From positions 1-33,393 of the forward strand of contig JAFAYQ010000033.1 of assembly GCA_019240215.1 (NCBI GenBank): a DNA stretch of 33,393 bases, read 5' to 3'. Numbering within the stretch: position 1 is the first letter of the stretch; each line of letters begins with the position of its first letter. The position numbers were made by a program, and so were the translations under genes. A model generated the notes under the pieces. That model made no database searches and had not been told where the DNA came from. It was given only the letters and a program-made list of their open reading frames with translations. The DNA comes from Actinomycetota bacterium (GTDB lineage Bacteria > Actinomycetota > Actinomycetes > Streptosporangiales > Streptosporangiaceae). Positions 7,781 through 16,349 of this stretch are shown here, one piece after another.

Positions 7781-8449
7781 GGCCAAATGACCCTCGGCCC
7801 AAGCCCGGCGGAGCCAGTCGACGTCCACACCCTCCAACGACTTACGCACCCAGCGTCCCGGGCGGGGGTCGATGCCGCCCAGGGTCGGGACCGCGACCAC
7901 GAAGCAGCCGGCCGCCTCGGCGGCGGTGACGCCGGTGAGCGAGTCCTCGAGCACCAGGCAGGCCGACGGGGGCGCCTCCAGGCGGCGGGCGGCCAGCAGG
8001 TAGGGCTCGGGGTCGGGCTTGCTGCGGGTGACGTCGGTGCCGGTCACCGCGACCGGGAAAGTCAGGCCGGTGCGGGCCAGCACCGCGTCCACGAACCGGC
8101 GCTGGGAGGACGTGACCAAGGCGTAGGGCAGGCCGACGGCAGCGACGGCGTGGACCAGGTCGATCGCGCCGGGCATGATCGGGACGCCGTGGTCGCGGAC
8201 CTTGGCCACGATGCCGCCGGTCATCCACTCGCCGACCTCGGCCGGGTCGGCCGGGACCTTGGCGCGCTCCAGGAAGTAGCGCACCGAGTTGTCCAGCGAG
8301 CTGCCGAGCAGGGCCTGCTGGTCGGCCGGGGTCCAGGTGCCGCCGAGCCGGGTCATCACGTCGGTTTCGACCTCGAACCAGAGCGGCTCTGAGTCGATGA
8401 GCAGGCCGTCCATGTCGAACAGGACGGCCTGAAGGGATTCATGGGTCAC
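7772..8449 (-). CDS. HAD-superfamily phosphatase, beta-phosphoglucomutase/Gph-like
   Basis: This 225-residue haloacid-dehalogenase hydrolase has the nucleophile motif FDMDGLLIDSE (Asp11 nucleophile, Asp13 acid/base), motif II as VTSS, motif III Lys within SKPDPEPYLLAA, and motif IV LEDSLTGVTAA. A helical cap domain lies between the first two motifs (subclass IA). Such enzymes dephosphorylate small sugar phosphates or similar metabolites; the substrate is not predictable here. The start ATG overlaps the metH stop by four bases (ATGA), so it is translationally coupled to metH. No evidence links it to methionine synthesis beyond this coupling. Confidence 0.9.
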   Translation of the reverse strand: MTHESLQAVLFDMDGLLIDSEPLWFEVETDVMTRLGGTWTPADQQALLGSSLDNSVRYFLERAKVPADPAEVGEWMTGGIVAKVRDHGVPIMPGAIDLVHAVAAVGLPYALVTSSQRRFVDAVLARTGLTFPVAVTGTDVTRSKPDPEPYLLAARRLEAPPSACLVLEDSLTGVTAAEAAGCFVVAVPTLGGIDPRPGRWVRKSLEGVDVDWLRRAWAEGHLAAA

Positions 8450-11400
8450 GTGCTGAAGTATTTCGCCTCGGGGTGATGGACCACGAGCGCGTCGGTGGAC
8501 TGCTCGGGAACAAGCTGCATCTCTTCGGTGAGTTCGACGCCGATCTCCTCCGGCCGCAGCAGCCGGGCGACCTTGGCCCGGTCGGCCAGGTCGGGGCAGG
8601 CCGGGTAGCCGAACGAGTAGCGGGCGCCGCGGAAGCCGAGCCGGAAGAAGTCCTCGATGTTGTCGGAGTCCTGATCGGCGATGGCCAGCTCGCGCCGGAC
8701 CCGGGTGTGCCAGTACTCGGCCAGCGCCTCGGTGAGCTGAACCGACAGGCCGTGCAGCTCAAGGTAGTCGCGGTAGGAGTTCTTGGCGAACAGCTCGGCG
8801 GTCGCCTCGCTGACCCGGTGGCCCACGGTGGCCAGCTGGAACGCGACCACGTCGGGGCGGCCGGACGCCTCGGCCGCCTCGCGCGAGGCGAAGAAGTCGG
8901 CCAGGCACAGGTGGCGGTCGCGGCGCTGGCGCGGGAACGTGAACCGCTCCCGCTCCTTGCCGTCCTCATCCAGGATGACCAGGTCGTTGCCCTCGCTGAC
9001 GCAGGGGAAGTAGCCGTAGACCACGGCCGGCTCCAGCAGCCCCTCGGCCCGGGCCCGCTCCAGCCACATCCGCAGCCGCGGGCGGCCGTGCTCCTCGACC
9101 AGTTCCTCGTAGCTGGTCCCGTCGGCCCCGCGGCCGGGCTTGAGCCCCCACTGGCCCATGAACGTGGCCCGCTCGTCCAGGTAGGGGGTGTAGTCGGCCA
9201 GCGAGATGCCCTTGACCGCCCGGGTGCCCCAGAACGGCGGCTCGGGCAGGTCGGTCAACTCGGCCACGTCCGACCGGGCCACCGGGGGCTCGCCGTCGGC
9301 CGGGTCCGGCAGCGACCGCAGCGGCCGCTGGACCTTGCGGGTCCGCCGCTCGGGCAGCGCCGCCCCGTCCTCGCCGCGCTTGACCGCCATCACCGCGTCC
9401 ATCAGCCGCAGCCCCTCGAAGGCGTCGCGGGCGTAGCGGACCTCGCCGTCGAACAGCGCGGCCAGGTCCTGCTCGACGTAGGCGCGGGTGAGGGCGGCCC
9501 CGCCGAGCAGCACCGGCCAGCGCTGGGCCATCCCCCGCGAGTTCAGCTCGGCCAGGTTGTCCCGCATGACCACGGTCGACTTGACCAGCAGGCCGGACAT
9601 GCCGATGGCGTCGGCGTTGTGCTCGTCGGCGGCGGTGATGATCGACGAGATCGGCTGCTTGATGCCGATGTTGACCACGTCGTAGCCATTGTTGGACAAG
9701 ATGATGTCGACCAGGTTCTTGCCGATGTCGTGCACGTCGCCCTTGACCGTGGCCAGCACGATCTTGCCCTTGCCGTCGTCGCCGGTCCGTTCCATGTGCG
9801 GCTCGAGGTGGCCGACCGCGCTCTTCATCACCTCGGCCGAGGCGAGCACGAACGGCAGCTGCATCTGGCCGGAGCCGAACAGCTCGCCGACCGTCTTCAT
9901 GCCGTCCAGCAGCACGTCGTTGACGATCTCGAGGGCGGGCCGCTGGGTGAGGCCCTCGTCCAGGTCGGCTTCCAGCCCGTTGCGCTCGCCGTCGATGATG
10001 CGGCGCTTCAGCCGCTCCCACAGCGGCAGCTTGGCCAGCTCGGCCGCCCGGGTCTCCTTGACCGCCGCCATGTCCACGCCCTCGAACAATTCGAGGAACC
10101 GGCTCAGCGGGTCGTAACCCTCGCGGCGGCGATCGTAGACCAGGTCGAGGGCGACCTGCCGTTGCTCATCGGGGATGCGGTTGACCGGCACGATGCGGGA
10201 GGCGTGGACGATGGCCGAGTCCAGCCCGGCCCGCACGCACTCGGCCAGGAACACCGAGTTGAGCACGGCCCGGGCGGCGGGCTTGAGGCCGAACGAGACG
10301 TTGGAGACCCCGAGCGTGGTCTGCACCTCGGGGTAGCGCCGCTTGAGCTCGGCGATCGCCTCGATCGTCTCGATCGCGTCCCGGCGGGTCTCCTCCTGGC
10401 CGGTGGCGATGGGGAAGGTCAGGCAGTCGACGATGATGTCGGACCGGCGCATGCCCCAGTTGCCGGTCAGGTCCTCGATCAGCCGGGTGGCGACCGACAG
10501 CTTCCAGTCGGCGGTACGGGCCTGGCCCTGCTCGTCGATGGTGAGGGCGATGACGGCGGCCCCGTGCTCGCGGACCAGCGGCATCATCTTGGCGATGCGG
10601 GAGTCGGAGCCGTCGCCGTCCTCGTAGTTGACCGAGTTGACGACCGCCCGGCCGCCCAGCATCTCCAGGCCGGCCTGGATGACCGGCGGCTCGGTCGAGT
10701 CCAGCACCAGCGGCAAGGTGGCGGCGGTGGCGAACCGGCCGGCGATCTCCTTCATGTCGGCCACGCCGTCGCGGCCCACAAAGTCGACGCAGACGTCGAG
10801 CACGTGGGCGCCGTCGCGGGTCTGGGCGCGGGCGATCTCCACGCACTCGTCGTAGCGCTCGGCCGCCATCGCCTCGCGGAACGCCTTGGACCCGTTGGCG
10901 TTGGTGCGCTCGCCGATGGCCAGGAACGTGGTGTCCTGCTGGAACGGCACGTGCGAGTAGAGCGAGGACACCCCCGGCTCGGGCCGCGGCCGCCGCCAGG
11001 TGAGCTCGCGGCCGCCGACCCGGTCGACCACCGCCGCAATGTGCTCGGGGGTGGTGCCGCAGCAGCCACCGACCAGCGACAGGCCGAACTCGGTGGTGAA
11101 CCGCTCGTGCGCGTCGGCCAGCTGGCTCGCGGTCAGCGGGTAGCGGGCGCCGTCCGAGGTCAGCTCGGGCAGGCCGGCGTTGGGCATGCAGGAAAGGGGC
11201 ACCCGGGCGTGGGCGGCCAGGTAGCGCAGGTGCTCGCTCATCTCCTCGGGGCCGGTGGCGCAGTTCAGCCCGATGAGGTCGATGCCGAGCGGCTCCAGCG
11301 CGGTCAGGGCGGCCCCGATCTCGCTGCCGAGCAGCATGGTGCCGGTCGTCTCGATGGTGACGTGGGCGATCAGCACCACGTCGGCGGTGGACCCGGCGTC

Positions 11401-11979
11401 CGCCGCAGCCGTGATCGCGCGGCGGGCGCCGACGATCGCGGCCTTCTGCTGCAGCAGGTCCTGGCAGGTCTCGATGATGATCGCGTCGGCCCCGCCGGCC
11501 AGCAGGCCGGCCGCGTTCTGCTGGTAGGCGTCGCGCAGCACGCTGAACGCGACGTGGCCGAGGGTCGGCAGCTTGGTGCCGGGTCCCATCGAGCCGAGCA
11601 CCCAGCGCGGGCGGCCGGGGGCGGCGGCCGCGTCGGCGGCCTCGCGGGCGATGCGGGCACCCGCCTCGGACAGCTCGAAGATCCGGTCGGCGATATCGTA
11701 CTCACCGAGGTTGGCCCAGTTGGCGCCGAACGTGTTGGTGGTGACGCAGTCGGCTCCGGCCGCGAAGTAGGCGTCGTGCACCGAGCGGACGATGTCCGGC
11801 CGGGTCACGTTGAGGATCTCGTTGCAGCCTTCGTGGCCGTCGAAATCGTCGAGGCTGGCGTCGCTGGCCTGCAGCATCGTGCCCATGGCACCGTCGGCCA
11901 CAACGACCCTGGCCGCCAGGGCCGACCTCAGCGTATCCCCGGCGTCACTGGTTGCATTCTCAGTCACAGGCGCGTTCAC
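8446..11979 (-). CDS. metH: Cobalamin-dependent methionine synthase MetH
   Basis: This 1177-residue enzyme transfers a methyl group from 5-methyltetrahydrofolate via methylcobalamin to homocysteine. All four modules are present. The homocysteine/zinc module has Cys240 (LNCATGPEEM) and Cys306-Cys307 (GGCCGTTPEH). The pterin module starts near IGERTNANGSKAFREAM. The B12 module has DVHDIGK with His750 as axial cobalt ligand. The C-terminal AdoMet-dependent reactivation domain contains SFGYPACPDL. The length is slightly below the E. coli enzyme (about 1227). The start is GTG at 11979; no good Shine-Dalgarno sequence is seen, but a TACACT -10 box ends 7 bases upstream, suggesting a leaderless mRNA. 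The HAD gene follows with a four-base overlap. Confidence 0.97.
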   Translation of the reverse strand: MNAPVTENATSDAGDTLRSALAARVVVADGAMGTMLQASDASLDDFDGHEGCNEILNVTRPDIVRSVHDAYFAAGADCVTTNTFGANWANLGEYDIADRIFELSEAGARIAREAADAAAAPGRPRWVLGSMGPGTKLPTLGHVAFSVLRDAYQQNAAGLLAGGADAIIIETCQDLLQQKAAIVGARRAITAAADAGSTADVVLIAHVTIETTGTMLLGSEIGAALTALEPLGIDLIGLNCATGPEEMSEHLRYLAAHARVPLSCMPNAGLPELTSDGARYPLTASQLADAHERFTTEFGLSLVGGCCGTTPEHIAAVVDRVGGRELTWRRPRPEPGVSSLYSHVPFQQDTTFLAIGERTNANGSKAFREAMAAERYDECVEIARAQTRDGAHVLDVCVDFVGRDGVADMKEIAGRFATAATLPLVLDSTEPPVIQAGLEMLGGRAVVNSVNYEDGDGSDSRIAKMMPLVREHGAAVIALTIDEQGQARTADWKLSVATRLIEDLTGNWGMRRSDIIVDCLTFPIATGQEETRRDAIETIEAIAELKRRYPEVQTTLGVSNVSFGLKPAARAVLNSVFLAECVRAGLDSAIVHASRIVPVNRIPDEQRQVALDLVYDRRREGYDPLSRFLELFEGVDMAAVKETRAAELAKLPLWERLKRRIIDGERNGLEADLDEGLTQRPALEIVNDVLLDGMKTVGELFGSGQMQLPFVLASAEVMKSAVGHLEPHMERTGDDGKGKIVLATVKGDVHDIGKNLVDIILSNNGYDVVNIGIKQPISSIITAADEHNADAIGMSGLLVKSTVVMRDNLAELNSRGMAQRWPVLLGGAALTRAYVEQDLAALFDGEVRYARDAFEGLRLMDAVMAVKRGEDGAALPERRTRKVQRPLRSLPDPADGEPPVARSDVAELTDLPEPPFWGTRAVKGISLADYTPYLDERATFMGQWGLKPGRGADGTSYEELVEEHGRPRLRMWLERARAEGLLEPAVVYGYFPCVSEGNDLVILDEDGKERERFTFPRQRRDRHLCLADFFASREAAEASGRPDVVAFQLATVGHRVSEATAELFAKNSYRDYLELHGLSVQLTEALAEYWHTRVRRELAIADQDSDNIEDFFRLGFRGARYSFGYPACPDLADRAKVARLLRPEEIGVELTEEMQLVPEQSTDALVVHHPEAKYFST

Positions 11980-11986
11980 CGTCTTC

Positions 11987-11992
11987 AGTGTA
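11987..11992 (-). promoter_or_regulatory. -10 box of metH (leaderless start)
   Basis: TACACT on the minus strand is followed by 7 bases and then the GTG start of metH, placing the transcript start at or next to the start codon. No convincing -35 is seen. Confidence 0.5.
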
Positions 11993-12110
11993 CGGATCCG
12001 TGGTGGTGCCCGCTCTTTAGAGAAGGGACAGACGGGCGGAAATACCGTTGACCGGCCGCCGATTGCGGCGCGGCTTCTGGCTCATGCTGCTGCCAGGGTC
12101 ACCGGGCACG

Positions 12111-12116
12111 TAGGCT
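12111..12116 (+). promoter_or_regulatory. -10 box of the PAC2 gene
   Basis: TAGGCT fits an actinobacterial -10 box. It would start transcription near 12123, giving a leader of about 45 bases that carries the purine-rich ribosome-binding site at 12151-12165. Confidence 0.4.
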
Positions 12117-12150
12117 GGAGACCACTAGTAGGCACCCGGAAAACCGAATT

Positions 12151-12165
12151 GGGAGGAGGGGGGAG
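12151..12165 (+). promoter_or_regulatory. Purine-rich ribosome-binding site before the PAC2 start
   Basis: GGGAGGAGGGGGGAG is an unusually long match to the anti-Shine-Dalgarno sequence, ending just before GCC-ATC. It argues that translation starts here even though no standard start codon follows. Confidence 0.65.
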
Positions 12166-12167
12166 CC

Positions 12168-13187
12168 ATCGAGTTTGATCGGCTGGGGAAGCTCAACTCG
12201 CCCGTCGCCATAGCCGCCTTCGAGGGTTGGAATGACGCCGGAGAAGCCGCCAGTGGCGTCATCAGTCATCTCGGGATCGCGTGGCAGGCGACGCCGATCG
12301 CCGCTATCGAGCCCGATGACTTCTACGACTTCCAGGTCACGCGGCCGGTCGTCGAGATCAACGAAGGCCAGATCGAACGGCTGGTGTGGCCGACCACCCG
12401 GCTGTCGGTCGCCTGCGCCGAGGCGCCGGACCTGACCCCCGAGGCGGCCGCCGACCGCGCCGCCGCCGCCGAGCGGGCCGCCGGGGCCCAGGCCGAGCAG
12501 GCGGCCGAGGCGGCGCCCGCCGACCCCGCGGCCGCGGACGGCGAGGACGACGCGGACGGCGAGACCGCCGCCACCGGCACCGGGCTGGACAAGGACATCG
12601 TGCTGGTGCACGGGATCGAGCCGAACATGCGCTGGCGGGCGTTCACCAGCGAGCTGGTGCAGGGCCTGACCGAGCTGGGTGTGGAGTCCGTCATCCTGCT
12701 GGGCGCGCTGCTGGCCGACGCGCCGCACACCCGCCCGGTCCCGGTGTCGATCGGCGCGTCCGACCCGAAGCTGTCGGCCAACGTGACCGCGCCGTTCTCG
12801 GACTACAAGGGCCCGACCGGGATCCTCGGGGTCGTGCAGTACCAGCTGGCCCAGGCCGGCATCCCGGCCGTCTCGCTGTGGGCGTCGGTGCCGCACTACG
12901 TCGCCACCCCGCCCAACCCCAAGGCGACGCTGGCCCTGCTGCGCGGGGTGGAGGACATCCTCGACGCCCCGCTGCCGCTGGCCGACCTGGCCGAGGAGGC
13001 GCGGGCCTGGGAGCGCGGGGTCGACGAGCTGGCTCAGCAGGACTCCGAGGTGGCCGAGTACGTCCGCACCCTGGAAGAGGCCAAGGACGCCACCGACCTG
13101 CCGCAGGCCAGCGGGGACGCGATCGCCCGCGAGTTTGAGCGCTATCTGCGCCGGCGCGGGCGACGGGGCGAGCCGGGCGGCCTGTAG
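12168..13187 (+). CDS. PAC2-family protein (ParJ/Rv2125-like) with a non-standard start
   Basis: The frame encodes about 339 residues of PAC2 fold: IEFDRLGKLNSPVAIAAFEGWNDAGEAASGVISHL at the N-terminus, DDFYDFQVTRPVVE, LVWPTTRLSVA, then LVHGIEPNMRWRAFTSELV and LLADAPHTRPVPVS. Homologues sit beside metH in actinobacteria; the Streptomyces one (ParJ, from memory) affects ParA polymerisation, but the biochemical role is unclear. There is no ATG, GTG or TTG in frame between the stop at 12129-12131 and codon 73 (GTG 12384), although the conserved N-terminal strand is fully encoded. ATC at 12168, after a GGAGGAGGGGGGAG ribosome-binding site, is the likely start; homologues as I recall them begin Met-Ile-Glu. 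A roughly 35-residue Ala/Asp/Glu-rich insert (AERAAGAQAEQ onward) makes it longer than usual. Confidence 0.8.
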   Translation: MEFDRLGKLNSPVAIAAFEGWNDAGEAASGVISHLGIAWQATPIAAIEPDDFYDFQVTRPVVEINEGQIERLVWPTTRLSVACAEAPDLTPEAAADRAAAAERAAGAQAEQAAEAAPADPAAADGEDDADGETAATGTGLDKDIVLVHGIEPNMRWRAFTSELVQGLTELGVESVILLGALLADAPHTRPVPVSIGASDPKLSANVTAPFSDYKGPTGILGVVQYQLAQAGIPAVSLWASVPHYVATPPNPKATLALLRGVEDILDAPLPLADLAEEARAWERGVDELAQQDSEVAEYVRTLEEAKDATDLPQASGDAIAREFERYLRRRGRRGEPGGL

Positions 13188-13196
13188 AAACGGCAA

Positions 13197-13232
13197 CTGG
13201 GGTGCCCGCTGGTGCGGGCACCCCAGTTTTTT
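13197..13232 (+). terminator. Intrinsic terminator, probably bidirectional
   Basis: CTGGGGTGCCCGC (13197-13209) and GCGGGCACCCCAG (13214-13226) form a perfect 13-bp stem with a TGGT loop, followed by six T (13227-13232). It ends transcripts of the PAC2 gene and sits directly downstream of the converging Opp operon 2, whose TAA stop overlaps the T-run. It is the clearest terminator in the window. Confidence 0.93.
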
Positions 13233-14196
13233 AATGCAAGCGGACGCGCGGGTCGAGCACCGCGTAGAGCGCGTCGACCACGATGTTGGCCAGCACCACG
13301 GCGGCCGCGGCCACGATCACCACGCCGATGACCACCGGCAGGTCCTGCTGCTGGATGGCCTGGACGGCGGTGAAGCCGAGCCCCGGCATGCCGAACACGA
13401 CCTCGGTGATGATGGCCCCGCCGAGCAGCACGCCGACGTCGATGCCGTACTGGGTGACGACCGGGGTGAGGGCGGCCCGGAGCGCGTGCCGGAAGATCAC
13501 CCGGCGCTCCGGCATGCCCTTGGCCCGGGCGGTGCGGATGTAGTCCTCCCCCATCACGTCCAGCATCGACCCGCGGGTCAGCCGGGTGTAGGTGGCCGCC
13601 GAGACCAGCGCCAGCGTGATCCACGGCAGGATCAGGCCCCGGAACCACTGCCACGGATTGGCGGTGATCGAGGTGAAGCCGGATCCGGGGAAGGCGTGGA
13701 TGCCGTGGATGGTCAGCTCGTAGTAGAAGACCAGCAACAGCAGCAGCCCGAGCACGAACGTCGGCATCGAGTAGAAGATCAGCGCCAGCAGCGTGAACGT
13801 GCGGTCGAGGATCGACCGGGCCCGCACCGCCGACAGCACGCCGCTCAGCACGCCGAGCACGATCCACAAGATCGCCGAGCCGATGACCAGCGACAGCGTG
13901 ATCGGGAAGGCGGCGCCGATGATCGAGTTGACCGACTGCTGGTGGTAGAAGGAGTAGCCGAGGTCGCCGTGCAGCAGCAGCCACAGGAAGTGGCCGTACT
14001 GCACGTAGATCGGCCGGTCCAGCAGCAGCCGGTGGGACACTTCCGCCACCACCTGCGGGGTGGCCGACTTACCGGCCAGGGTACGGGCGACCGCGCCCGG
14101 CCCGGGGCCGATGTAGAAGATCAGGTAGACGCCGACCGTCACCAGCCACATGACCAGGATGCCCTGGAGGATGCGGCGAATCAAAAACCGTGCCAC
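13231..14196 (-). CDS. OppB/DppB-type ABC transporter permease (operon 2)
   Basis: This 321-residue permease is the same length as the operon 1 copy and is its paralogue. It starts with GTG and reads MARFLIRRILQGILVMWLV. The EAA loop is YIRTARAKGMPERRVIFRHALRAALTPV, and the C-terminus is VLDPRVRLH. Six helices are expected. It is the last gene of operon 2, nine bases after the OppC-like gene. The periplasmic loop near residues 160-175 (ELTIHGIHAFPGSGFTSI) differs from operon 1, fitting a different binding protein or solute. Confidence 0.93.
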   Translation of the reverse strand: MARFLIRRILQGILVMWLVTVGVYLIFYIGPGPGAVARTLAGKSATPQVVAEVSHRLLLDRPIYVQYGHFLWLLLHGDLGYSFYHQQSVNSIIGAAFPITLSLVIGSAILWIVLGVLSGVLSAVRARSILDRTFTLLALIFYSMPTFVLGLLLLLVFYYELTIHGIHAFPGSGFTSITANPWQWFRGLILPWITLALVSAATYTRLTRGSMLDVMGEDYIRTARAKGMPERRVIFRHALRAALTPVVTQYGIDVGVLLGGAIITEVVFGMPGLGFTAVQAIQQQDLPVVIGVVIVAAAAVVLANIVVDALYAVLDPRVRLH

Positions 14197-14205
14197 AGGG
14201 GACTC

Positions 14206-15174
14206 CTAGACGAAGAGCTGGTCGCCGCGCGGGTCGAACGCGTCGCGGACGCCATCACCGAAGATGTTGAAGGCCAGCGTGGTGATCAGCAGGGCGGCGC
14301 TCGGGAACACCAGGTACCACCAGGCGCCGTACTGATACACGCTCTGCGAGGCGCTGATCATCTGACCCCAGTCGGCCGTCGGGGCCGGGATGCCGACGCC
14401 GAGGAACGACAGCGACGCCTCGGTCACGATCGACAGCGGGATCAGCAACGTCGAGTAGACGATGATCGGCGCGATCACGTTGGGCAGGATGTCGATGAAC
14501 ATGATCCGCCAGGGGCCGGACCCCAGCGCCCGGGCCGCCTCGACGAACTCGCGTTCCTTGATCGACAGCACCTGGCCGCGGACGATACGGCCGACCGACG
14601 CCCAGCCGAAGAACCCGATCACGATGATGACCACGGTCAGGCCGGCCCCGATGATCGTGACCAGCGAGATCGCGAACAGCAGGAACGGGATGGCCAGCAG
14701 CCAGTCCATGAACCGGGCGAGGATCGAGTCGGTGACCCCGCCGAAGTAGCCCGCGATCAGGCCGACGATGGCGCCGACGGCGACGGTCAGCGCGGTCGCC
14801 AGCACGCCGACGATCAGTGAGATCCGCGCCCCGTAGGCGATCCGGACCATGATGTCGCGGCCCTGGTCGTCGGTGCCGAGCAGGAACGTGGCGTTCGGTC
14901 CCTTGGGCTGGCCGATCGCGGTCAGGCCGATGGACTGGAACGTCTGGTTGGGCCCGTGGCCGGTGATGGCCGCGATCACCGGGGCGAGGATCGCGACCAG
15001 GACGATGATCACGATCACCCCGAGCGAGATCATCGCGGCCCGGTCGCGGACCAGCCGTTCGAGGCCGAGCCGCCACGGGCTGCGGCCCTCGATCTTCCGG
15101 ACGGGCGCGCCTTCGCCGCCACCGGCGGGCGGCTCGGTCGGCGGCGGCTCGACGGAGGCAAGGCTCTGGCTCAT
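14206..15174 (-). CDS. OppC/DppC-type ABC transporter permease (operon 2)
   Basis: This 322-residue permease begins MSQSLASVEPPPTEPPAGGG. Its cytoplasmic N-terminus ends in EGRSPWRLGLERLVRDRAAMISLG, closely matching the operon 1 copy, then the first helix. The EAA loop is FVEAARALGSGPWRIMFIDILPNVIAPI. The C-terminus is GDGVRDAFDPRGDQLFV, without the basic tail of the operon 1 protein. The frame is open far upstream, but the ATG at 15174 overlaps the ATPase stop as ATGA and gives a normal family length. Confidence 0.93.
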   Translation of the reverse strand: MSQSLASVEPPPTEPPAGGGEGAPVRKIEGRSPWRLGLERLVRDRAAMISLGVIVIIVLVAILAPVIAAITGHGPNQTFQSIGLTAIGQPKGPNATFLLGTDDQGRDIMVRIAYGARISLIVGVLATALTVAVGAIVGLIAGYFGGVTDSILARFMDWLLAIPFLLFAISLVTIIGAGLTVVIIVIGFFGWASVGRIVRGQVLSIKEREFVEAARALGSGPWRIMFIDILPNVIAPIIVYSTLLIPLSIVTEASLSFLGVGIPAPTADWGQMISASQSVYQYGAWWYLVFPSAALLITTLAFNIFGDGVRDAFDPRGDQLFV

Positions 15175-16349
15175 GCTTCCTCCTTGGTGTCCGCTTCGGC
15201 GGTGAGCGCCTCGGGCAGCACGACGTCGCCGCCCGCGAGGATCCCGGTCTCGACCACCCGGTTCTCGGCGCCGATGGTCGGCTTGGCCAGCGAGATGTCC
15301 TCGCCGTCCTCGACCGGGAAGTGGCACTTGGTCAGGTGCTCGGGGCCGTCGCCGAGCCGCGCGATCAGCTCCGGCTCGGTGTCCACGCAAGTGGGGGCGG
15401 CCTTGGGACAGCGCGGGTGGAACCGGCAGCCGGACGGCGGGGCGACCGGCGACGGCACGTCGCCGACCAGGATGATCCGCTCGCGCTGGTCGGCCGCCTC
15501 CGGGTTGGGCACCGGCACCGCCGACAGCAGGGCGTCGGTGTACGGGTGGCGCGGGTGGTGCCACAGCTCCCGGGTCGGGGCCGACTCCGAGATCTGCCCC
15601 AGGTACATGACCGCCACCCGGTCGCTCACGTGCCGGACCACCGACAGGTCGTGGGCGATGAAGATGTAGGTCAGGCCGAACTCCTGCTGCAGGTCGGCCA
15701 GCAGGTTGATGATCTGGGCCTGGATCGACACGTCGAGGGCCGACACCGGCTCGTCACAGATGATCAGCTTGGGCCGCACCGCCAGCGCCCGGGCCACCCC
15801 GATGCGCTGCCGCTGACCGCCGGAGAACTCAGCCGGGAACCGGTTGTAGTGCTCGGGGTTGAGCCCGACCAGCTCCATGACCTCCTGGACCTTCTTCTTG
15901 CGGTCCGCGCCGTCGGCGATGCCCTGGATCGCGAACGGGTCACCGATGATCGAGCCGACCCGGCGGCGCGGGTTCAGCGAGCCGTAGGGGTCCTGGAAAA
16001 TCATTTGCATGTCCCGCCGGAGCGGGCGCATCCTGCCACGGGACAGCTTGGTGATGTCGTGGCCGTCGAAGGTGATCTTCCCGGAGGTGATGTCGTACAG
16101 CCGCATGATGCAGCGGGCCAGGGTGGACTTGCCGCAACCGGTCTCCCCGACCAGGCCCAGAGTCTGGCCGCGGCGGACCTCGAGGCTGACGCCCTCGACC
16201 GCGTGCACGAAGTCCCGCCGGCGGCTGAACAGCGAGGTGGAGGCGACCGGGAAGTACTTGACCAGGTTCTCCACCTTGAGCAGGACGTCGCCGTCGGCTG
16301 CGTGGTCGGTGGCGAGGCTGGCCACGGGGGCCTCAGATTGGTTGCTCAT
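15171..16349 (-). CDS. OppF/DppF-type ABC transporter ATP-binding protein (operon 2)
   Basis: This 392-residue ATPase has Walker A GETGCGKST (68-76), signature FSGGQRQRIGVARAL, Walker B LIICDEPVSALD and the C-terminal GCRFHPRCPKAAPTC. It is a paralogue of the operon 1 OppF, from which it differs mainly at the N-terminus and in a C-terminal extension of about 45 residues after the Cys domain (IGAENRVVETGILAGGDV). The ATG at 16349 overlaps the preceding stop as ATGA; longer versions of the frame would run into the OppD-like gene. Confidence 0.94.
   Translation of the reverse strand: MSNQSEAPVASLATDHAADGDVLLKVENLVKYFPVASTSLFSRRRDFVHAVEGVSLEVRRGQTLGLVGETGCGKSTLARCIMRLYDITSGKITFDGHDITKLSRGRMRPLRRDMQMIFQDPYGSLNPRRRVGSIIGDPFAIQGIADGADRKKKVQEVMELVGLNPEHYNRFPAEFSGGQRQRIGVARALAVRPKLIICDEPVSALDVSIQAQIINLLADLQQEFGLTYIFIAHDLSVVRHVSDRVAVMYLGQISESAPTRELWHHPRHPYTDALLSAVPVPNPEAADQRERIILVGDVPSPVAPPSGCRFHPRCPKAAPTCVDTEPELIARLGDGPEHLTKCHFPVEDGEDISLAKPTIGAENRVVETGILAGGDVVLPEALTAEADTKEEA

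Noticed and set aside
8473..12051. A 1192-codon open frame antisense to metH
   Set aside because: It mirrors metH in a GC-rich genome where the antisense frame rarely meets stops. The translation is Gly/Arg/His/Asp-rich with no domain, and metH is unmistakable.
11980..12170. A cobalamin, SAM or SAH riboswitch in front of metH
   Set aside because: No B12-box, SAM or SAH consensus core was recognised, and the -10 box seven bases from the start leaves no room for a leader.
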